Shown here: one piece after another, positions 5,225-9,094 of the stretch
How the letters are laid out: each line of letters opens with the position of its first letter
Numbering within the stretch: the first letter of the stretch is position 1
DNA from: Anaerolineae bacterium
GTDB taxonomy: Bacteria > Chloroflexota > Anaerolineae > JAADDB01
Assembly (NCBI GenBank): GCA_015486895.1
Contig: WFQT01000325.1
Location: forward strand, 1-9,094
Direction of reading: 5' to 3'
DNA: 9,094 bases
The notes under the pieces: model-generated
Database searches by the model: none
Told to the model about the DNA's origin: nothing
The model's input: only the letters and a program-made list of their open reading frames with translations
Translations under genes and position numbers: made by a program

Positions 5225-5842
5225 GTGCATAGCGAACGAACACTACCTGTAACGGCAGCGATCTTAGCTGGGGGAAACAGCCGGCGCATGGGTCATAATA
5301 AAGCATTATTACCTCTATCCGGTCAGCCACTGATTGCCCACGTGGCGGCACGTTTGGAAAAGGTGGCTCGCCAGCGTATTATCCTTAGTAATGATGCTGC
5401 GACTTATCAGTTTCTTGATCTGCCAATTTATGGGGACATCTTTGTCGGCGTCGGGGCATTGGCCGGGGTACATGCTGCCTTGACTTATGCTGCTTTCCCC
5501 CTGGTTTTTGTCGTCGCCTGCGATATGCCATTTCTGGATCCCAGACTCTTGCGCTGGTTGTACGATCGGATAGAGGAGGCTGATGTGGTCATGCCACGGC
5601 TTGGCGGACGGGAAGAGCCTTTGCATGCCCTTTACCGCCGCCACCGGGTGTTACCGAAAGTGACTGCACGCTTGCAGGCCGGTTATCGACGTGTAGTCAG
5701 TTTTCTGCCTGATGTGAACGTGCGCTACGTAGATGAGGCGGAGATGAAGCTTGTCGCCCCAGAATTGCGCTCTTTTCGCAACGCTAACACGCCGGAGGAA
5801 TGGCAGCGTGTTTTATCCGAGTGGGAAGAAAACAGCATGTGA
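5225..5842 (+). CDS. mobA: Molybdenum cofactor guanylyltransferase MobA
   Basis: MobA transfers GMP from GTP to molybdopterin, making the guanine dinucleotide cofactor of DMSO-reductase-type enzymes in the cytoplasm. The product is 205 residues, normal for the family. The nucleotide-binding signature LAGGNSRRMGHNKALLPL covers residues 14-31 with K26, and ACDMPFLDP supplies the metal-binding D100. The C-terminal part ends with NANTPEEW, as in many MobA proteins. I chose GTG 5225, preceded by AAAGGAGG with a short four-base gap, because family sequence starts just after it. The frame is open back to ATG 5087, which also has a good AAGGGAG site; that would add 46 low-complexity residues encoded by palindromic repeats. 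No other molybdopterin gene is visible nearby, so the context gives no further clue. Confidence 0.92.
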   Translation: MHSERTLPVTAAILAGGNSRRMGHNKALLPLSGQPLIAHVAARLEKVARQRIILSNDAATYQFLDLPIYGDIFVGVGALAGVHAALTYAAFPLVFVVACDMPFLDPRLLRWLYDRIEEADVVMPRLGGREEPLHALYRRHRVLPKVTARLQAGYRRVVSFLPDVNVRYVDEAEMKLVAPELRSFRNANTPEEWQRVLSEWEENSM

Positions 5843-5861
5843 GGTCTCTTCGCAATAACCC

Positions 5862-5960
5862 GGGGAGAGGCCGTTTTTACCCGCCGACAGCCCCCGAGGG
5901 GTTGCTTCGCAAACATCGGGGCTCCAGGGCCTACGGTCAGCTTCCACCCGGCCTCTTCCC
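5862..5960. repeat. Structured palindromic element downstream of mobA
   Basis: Outer arms GGGGAGAGGCCG (5862-5873) and CGGCCTCTTCCC (5949-5960) pair over 12 bp with one wobble. Inside, AGCCCCCGA (5889-5897) pairs with TCGGGGCT (5916-5923) with one bulge, and a nested TTGC-TTC-GCAA hairpin caps it (5902-5912). It starts 20 bases after the mobA stop. A repeated element or a structured RNA would both fit; there is no T tract for a terminator. Confidence 0.55.
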
Positions 5961-6125
5961 AATTTGCACCTTCACAAATTGTAGCCACAATCCTATTCAC
6001 CGTTTTTCGGCGACTGGATTCATACCTGTGCAGGCAGGTTTTGGAATTGTTGTTGTGATTGCGGTCACCGGTTTATGTTGCGCCTTGAGCCCCGAATTTA
6101 TTCGGAGAGCAAGGTATGTTCCCAT
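5961..6125. other. Gene-free gap with small hairpins
   Basis: No gene is supported here. Visible structure is ACCTGTGCAGGCAGGT at about 6026-6041 (arms ACCTG/CAGGT) and a two-part hairpin at 6083-6114, in which CCTTG pairs with CAAGG and CCGAA-TTTA-TTCGG forms the top. Both look like remnants of dispersed intergenic palindromes. Confidence 0.45.
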
Positions 6126-6277
6126 ATATTGAGATGATACCAAGTGAGTGGTTTTACATGACTTCTGAAGTCAAATACTGGACTTTGGCGTTTTCATTTT
6201 AGCCACAGAAACACACAGATTTGCGTAGATTTGGGTCAAGAAGCAAAGGAAAATCTGTGTTAATGCAATCTGTAGTT
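6126..6277 (+). repeat. Left copy of a ~145-nt dispersed repeat (inverted partner at 7385-7525)
   Basis: The unit reads GAGATGATACCA (6131-6142), TTTTACATG (6152-6160), CTGGACTTTGGC (6178-6189), ATTTTAGCCACAGA (6196-6209), AAAATCTGTGT (6250-6260) and AATCTGTAGTT (6267-6277). The same blocks occur in the same order and at nearly the same spacing on the minus strand from 7525 to 7385. Between 6178 and 6209 I count 27 of 32 aligned positions identical to the partner. A perfect dyad TGACTTC-T-GAAGTCA lies inside at 6159-6173. Confidence 0.7.
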
Positions 6278-6290
6278 CCAGAATTGCCAA

Positions 6291-6348
6291 CCACAGATTT
6301 CGCAGGCTTTCACAGATTTTATTTTTGTGTTTTTTATGTAATCTGTGG
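6291..6348. repeat. Short inverted-repeat element upstream of the nitrilase-like gene
   Basis: CCACAGATT (6291-6299) and AATCTGTGG (6340-6348) are perfect 9-bp inverted ends around about 40 bases, with another CACAGATTTT inside. It shares the CCACAGA/ATCTGTGG vocabulary of the larger flanking repeats, so it is probably a related partial copy. It ends 69 bases before the nitrilase-like start codon. Confidence 0.6.
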
Positions 6349-6417
6349 TGGGGTAACCTGTTCGAGCCTAAAATGTCATTTTCGTCAGACTCCAGTCAAA
6401 TAGGAAAGGAGCGCAAA

Positions 6418-7230
6418 ATGAGTGAGCTGAAAATAGCCTTGGTGCAGATGGCACCAAAATTAGCCGTCCCCCAGGAGAATCTCTACCGAATGGCAGATTA
6501 TGTCAAACAGATTAAGAGCGAGCAACCGGTAGACATGATTGTCTTTCCGGAACTGATCACTACTGGCTACGAGTGTGGCTTGCAGTTCAACGATTTCGCA
6601 GAGCGGGTTGATGGCCCTGTGGTCAGTTTCCTATCTCAACTGGCTTCTGAGCATCAGGTGCATTTAGCCTTTGGCAGCGTGACCAAGGCTAAAGTGGAAA
6701 CGATCATCTATGATAGTGCCATTCTCTTGGACGCCAACGGGGCTTTGGTGGGCAGCTATAACAAAGTGCACCTGCGTGGTGAGGAGCGGTTAGCATTTCG
6801 GGGCGGCTTTCGCATTCCTGTGTTTGAGACAGAATTCGGTATGATCGGCTTTGCATTGGGGTGGGATTTGATGTTCCCGGAGACGATACGCAGTTTGGCC
6901 TTGGATGGAGCTGATTTGGTGCTGGTGTTAGGGAATTGGGAGGCAAAAGACCGGGCTAAGTGGCGGGTTCTTAATCTGGCACGGGCCACGGAGAATGCTA
7001 TTTACGTCGCTGCTGCCAACCGGATTGGTGAAGAACCGTCATACACTTTCGGGGGTGAGAGCATGGTGGTCTCGCCGTGGGGAGAGATTGTCACCATTCT
7101 GGACGCACCGTCGGAAGGATATGTGGTTGCTTCGCTGGACTTGCACGAGGTGCGCCGGGCCCGTGAGGCGTTGCAACTGATGCAGCAACGAGAACCGAGC
7201 ATTTACCGCAGCCTCGTGCGCAAGTACTAA
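6418..7230 (+). CDS. Carbon-nitrogen hydrolase (nitrilase superfamily) protein lacking the catalytic cysteine
   Basis: The 270-residue product has the size and layout of a single-domain nitrilase-superfamily amidase. Motif one is FPELITTGY at residues 43-51 with catalytic E45. Motif two is YNKVHLRGEE at 114-123 with K116. Motif three reads FALGWDLMFPE at 145-155, where members normally have (I/L)C(W/Y)D; the nucleophile cysteine position is G148, codon GGG at 6859-6861. The C-terminal half (NRIGEE...GGESMVVSPWGEIV) is normal. ATG 6418 follows AAAGGAG by six bases. Family enzymes cleave amides, nitriles or carbamoyl groups by a Glu-Lys-Cys mechanism; without Cys this protein probably cannot, so a binding, regulatory or unusual catalytic role is possible. 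It stands alone between inverted copies of a dispersed repeat, and its substrate cannot be inferred. Confidence 0.93.
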   Translation: MSELKIALVQMAPKLAVPQENLYRMADYVKQIKSEQPVDMIVFPELITTGYECGLQFNDFAERVDGPVVSFLSQLASEHQVHLAFGSVTKAKVETIIYDSAILLDANGALVGSYNKVHLRGEERLAFRGGFRIPVFETEFGMIGFALGWDLMFPETIRSLALDGADLVLVLGNWEAKDRAKWRVLNLARATENAIYVAAANRIGEEPSYTFGGESMVVSPWGEIVTILDAPSEGYVVASLDLHEVRRAREALQLMQQREPSIYRSLVRKY

Positions 7231-7253
7231 GTGAGTGTGGTAGCTGCTTCGAA

Positions 7254-7292
7254 AAGAGCCACAGAAAGGCACAGAAAGACACGGAAGGGTAC
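7254..7292 (+). repeat. CACAGA-type short repeat after the nitrilase-like gene
   Basis: CCACAGAAAGGCACAGAAAG followed by ACACGGAAGGG is a small run of near-direct CACAGAAAG units. It uses the same CCACAGA vocabulary as the repeats at 6201-6348, and is probably a partial copy of that family. It lies 25-62 bases after the stop codon. Confidence 0.5.
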
Positions 7293-7317
7293 AAAAATCT
7301 TTTTCGTCGTTATGTGG

Positions 7318-7371
7318 TGAGCTATCGCTCATGGCGACTGCTGCTAAGGTACCTCAAGAAGCAGCCCTTTT
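7318..7371 (+). terminator. Possible terminator of the nitrilase-like gene
   Basis: Two hairpins stand in a row: TGAGC-TATC-GCTCA at 7318-7331, and GCTGCT (7340-7345) with AGCAGC (7360-7365) around a 14-base loop, followed by CCTTTTGTG. The stem is short and the T tract weak, so this is tentative. Confidence 0.35.
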
Positions 7372-7384
7372 GTGCTCTGGATTC

Positions 7385-7525
7385 AACCACGGATTGTACT
7401 GCTCACACAGATTTTTAGCCTGATTTCCTCTAAATTCTGTATTTTTCCGTGGCTAAAATAGAATGCCAGAGTCCAGGAGATGATACTGAATCTGCAAGTA
7501 AAATATTGTGGTATCTTCTCGATAT
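7385..7525 (-). repeat. Right copy of the ~145-nt dispersed repeat (inverted relative to 6126-6277)
   Basis: Read on the minus strand from 7525: GAGAAGATACCA, ATTTTACTTG, CTGGACTCTGGC, ATTTTAGCCACGGA, AAAATCTGTGT, AATCCGTGGTT. This matches the left copy block by block. Internal dyads are CCACGGA (7387-7393) with TCCGTGG (7446-7452), and GAGATGATAC (7477-7486) with GTATCTTCTC (7511-7520). Confidence 0.7.
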
Positions 7526-7528
7526 CCT

Positions 7529-7586
7529 GGGGTAGAGGCAGGTCTTGTACCTGTCCAGATGGGCGACCACAAGGGTTCGCCCCTAC
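7529..7586. repeat. REP-like double palindrome upstream of ltaE
   Basis: CAGGT (7539-7543) pairs with ACCTG (7549-7553), and GGGCGA (7561-7566) pairs with TCGCCC (7577-7582), followed by CTAC. The second half, GGGCGACCACAAGGGTTCGC and on, is of the GTAGGGGCGAACCC type that I recall as a dispersed intergenic repeat in Chloroflexota and some other phyla. It lies in the ltaE leader about 55 bases before the start codon. No clear ltaE promoter could be picked in 7231-7639. Confidence 0.6.
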
Positions 7587-7639
7587 TTTTGGAACAGATA
7601 CATGTTGTGTGTGCGGGGAAAACGTCTGGGGAGGGCAAA

Positions 7640-8677
7640 ATGCGTTTTGTTGATTTGCGTTCGGATACGGTAACAAAGCCGACCCCGGCCATGCGCCGAG
7701 CCATGGCAAATGCCGAGGTGGGGGATGATGTCATGGGGGAAGACCCTACCGTCAATCGCCTGGAAGCGATGGCCGCTGAGCGCCTGGGTAAAGAGTCCGG
7801 GTTGTTTGTTGTTTCTGGCACCATGGGCAATCTAGTCAGCTTACTTAGTCACTGTGGCCGGGGGGACGAAGTCATTATAGGTGATTCGGCCCACACGTAT
7901 ATCTACGAGCAGGGCGGGATGGCAGCGTTGGGGGGCATTCATCCCCGTGTTGTCCCTAACCGGCCGGACGGTACGCTAGATCTGGCGGAGGTAGAGGCGG
8001 TCATCCGGCCCGATAACGTGCATTTTCCCCACACGCGCCTCATTACTGTTGAGAACACCCATAACCGGAAGGGTGGGGTAGTGCTTTCGCCCCGCTACAT
8101 GGCTGAATTGGGGGCATTGGCCCGGAAGCATGGGTTGAGGGTGCATGTCGACGGCGCCCGCATTTTTAACGCCGCGGTGGCTTTAGGAATACCTGTCGCG
8201 GATCTGGTTAGGGAAGCAGATTCCATTACATTTTGTCTGAGTAAAGGGCTTTCCGCCCCGGTGGGGGCTGTGGTTTGCGGCTCACAGGAATTCATCGCAG
8301 AAGCGCGGCGGGCTCGTAAAGTCGTTGGTGGCGGTATGCGGCAGGCTGGCGTGATTGCCGCCGCGGGCATTGTTGCCCTGAATGAGATGGTGGAGCGGCT
8401 AGTCGATGACCACGCCAATGCTCGTGTTCTGGCCGCTGGGTTGGCAGAATTGCCTGGGGTGGAGCTTCGCGAAGAGAGTGTGCAGACGAACATTATCATC
8501 TTTTCCTGGCAGCGGTCGGATATGACACCGCAGCAGTTGGTGGCAGCCATGGCCAAGTTGGGCGTGCTATTTTTCTCCATTGGCGGCAACCGGCTGCGCT
8601 TGGTGACGCATTACGGCATTGAAAGAGAGGATATCGTTTATACTTTGGAGCAGTTCCGGCGGGTTTTAATGGCATGA
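7640..8677 (+). CDS. ltaE: Low-specificity L-threonine (allo-threonine) aldolase
   Basis: A PLP-dependent fold-type I enzyme that splits L-threonine or L-allo-threonine into glycine and acetaldehyde in the cytoplasm. The product is 345 residues, close to the usual size. It opens with DLRSDTVTKPTPAM, the family signature. H85 in DSAHTYIYEQGG matches the residue that stacks on the cofactor ring, D171 and R174 are in HVDGAR, and K202 in FCLSKGLSAP is the Schiff-base lysine. GGGMRQAG also fits. ATG 7640 is chosen because GGGGAGGG lies just upstream and the signature begins five residues in; the open frame back to 7508 runs through a REP-like palindrome. The stop overlaps the next start as ATGA, so ltaE and the glycosyltransferase gene are probably cotranscribed and translationally coupled. 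No key residue is missing. Confidence 0.95.
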   Translation: MRFVDLRSDTVTKPTPAMRRAMANAEVGDDVMGEDPTVNRLEAMAAERLGKESGLFVVSGTMGNLVSLLSHCGRGDEVIIGDSAHTYIYEQGGMAALGGIHPRVVPNRPDGTLDLAEVEAVIRPDNVHFPHTRLITVENTHNRKGGVVLSPRYMAELGALARKHGLRVHVDGARIFNAAVALGIPVADLVREADSITFCLSKGLSAPVGAVVCGSQEFIAEARRARKVVGGGMRQAGVIAAAGIVALNEMVERLVDDHANARVLAAGLAELPGVELREESVQTNIIIFSWQRSDMTPQQLVAAMAKLGVLFFSIGGNRLRLVTHYGIEREDIVYTLEQFRRVLMA

Positions 8678-9094
8678 ACAAAGGGCGCTGCTATCTCGAT
8701 ATCTCAGCGGCAGTGCATCGGCGGGCCGGCCTGGGCCGCTACGCCGATCGGCTGACCCGCGCTTTGCTCCGGAGGCCAGATGCTGCTGACTGTTTCGCCC
8801 TTTTCTATAACCGTGAAGCCGGCGTGCAGCCTTTGCCCGGCTTGGAGCAATGGCCTACTCGCACTGTCCAGCATAGCTATAAAGTGTGGCGTTTGCTGGT
8901 CTGGGCCGGCCAACTGTTCCGACTTAATTACATGCGCTACTTATTACCTGATGCCATTCTCTTTCACGCTCTGGAGCATTTACTGCTGCCGGGGGGAAAA
9001 ACGCCCACAGTTTTGACAGTGCATGACCTGGTTTTTGAGCGTTTCCCTCGTTTTCACAAGATGCTGAACTATCGCTTTCTTCACTGGGCCATGC
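8674..9094 (+). CDS. GT4-type glycosyltransferase, N-terminal part (cut by window edge)
   Basis: Only the first 140 residues are present. LDISAAVHRRAGLGRYADRL (from residue 8) is the typical opening of family-1/GT4 glycosyltransferases, with the GLGRY turn at residues 19-23. LTVHDLVFERFPRF (residues 114-127) is the usual end of the first Rossmann-like subdomain (VHDL at 116-119). The nucleotide-sugar-binding C-terminal domain lies beyond the window, so donor and acceptor cannot be named. ATG 8674 overlaps the ltaE stop by four bases, which supports the start choice and coupling. Such enzymes work at the inner face of the membrane in polysaccharide or glycolipid synthesis. A functional link to threonine aldolase is not obvious. 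Confidence 0.9.
   Translation, partial: MNKGRCYLDISAAVHRRAGLGRYADRLTRALLRRPDAADCFALFYNREAGVQPLPGLEQWPTRTVQHSYKVWRLLVWAGQLFRLNYMRYLLPDAILFHALEHLLLPGGKTPTVLTVHDLVFERFPRFHKMLNYRFLHWAM

Noticed and set aside
5800..6132. Plus-strand frame of 110 codons after mobA, and minus-strand frame 5725-6000
   Set aside because: They read through the palindromic element at 5862-5960 and the mobA end, with no ribosome site or family signal.
6201..6348. CRISPR-like look of repeated CACAGATT units
   Set aside because: Unit length and spacing are irregular, copies are in both orientations, and no spacer-repeat periodicity or cas gene is present.
6131..7486. GAGATGATAC at 6131 and 7477 as a target-site duplication
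   Set aside because: The two lie at different distances from the nearest conserved repeat block, and the better partner of the 6131 copy is the inverted GTATCTTCTC at 7511-7520 as part of the repeat itself.
7508..7639. 44-residue N-terminal extension of ltaE
   Set aside because: It is encoded by a REP-like palindrome, and the family signature begins right after ATG 7640, which has a good ribosome site.
8704..8913. Minus-strand frame of 69 codons and plus-strand frame 8780-9016
   Set aside because: Both are shadows of the glycosyltransferase frame, which has clear family motifs and an ATGA overlap with ltaE.

Overview
The window reads as a chromosomal segment of a free-living bacterium, most likely a Chloroflexota (Anaerolineae-like) lineage. 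That placement is an inference. It rests on a large Alu-containing SRP RNA, an Asp23/AmaP-like membrane protein, ScpB, strong purine-rich Shine-Dalgarno sites, clear sigma70-type TTGnCA/TAnnnT promoters, and gaps filled with short dispersed palindromic repeats of a kind I associate with that phylum. No phage, transposase or CRISPR gene is visible.

Left part, minus strand (1-2264): a TPP riboswitch with its own intrinsic terminator lies ahead of a 3'-truncated NCS1 permease, best read as the hydroxymethylpyrimidine transporter CytX, so thiamine pyrophosphate should repress uptake of a thiamine precursor. Upstream, on the same strand, is scpB (chromosome segregation) without scpA beside it. Middle (2408-3965): a lipoprotein gene with a perfect consensus promoter converges on a two-helix AmaP-like membrane protein gene, with one strong hairpin between their ends.

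RNA cluster (4015-4790): tRNA-Ser(CGA), tRNA-Ser(GGA) and the SRP RNA follow one another on the plus strand. Each has its own recognisable promoter with a 17-nt spacer and its own intrinsic terminator.

Right part, plus strand (4851-9094): a doubtful small ORF, mobA (molybdenum cofactor guanylylation), a nitrilase-superfamily gene, an L-threonine aldolase gene (ltaE), and a GT4-type glycosyltransferase gene that overlaps ltaE by the ATGA motif and runs off the edge. The spaces around mobA and the nitrilase gene (5091-5224, 5843-6417, 7231-7639) are patchworks of palindromes and repeats.

Two signals stand out. The nitrilase-like protein keeps the catalytic Glu (E45) and Lys (K116), but the nucleophile cysteine position is glycine (G148). 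The same gene is enclosed by two diverged copies, in inverted orientation, of a repeat of about 145 nt (6126-6277 and 7385-7525). I see no complete new defence or mobile system; the pseudo-enzyme inside the repeat pair is the best candidate for something undescribed.
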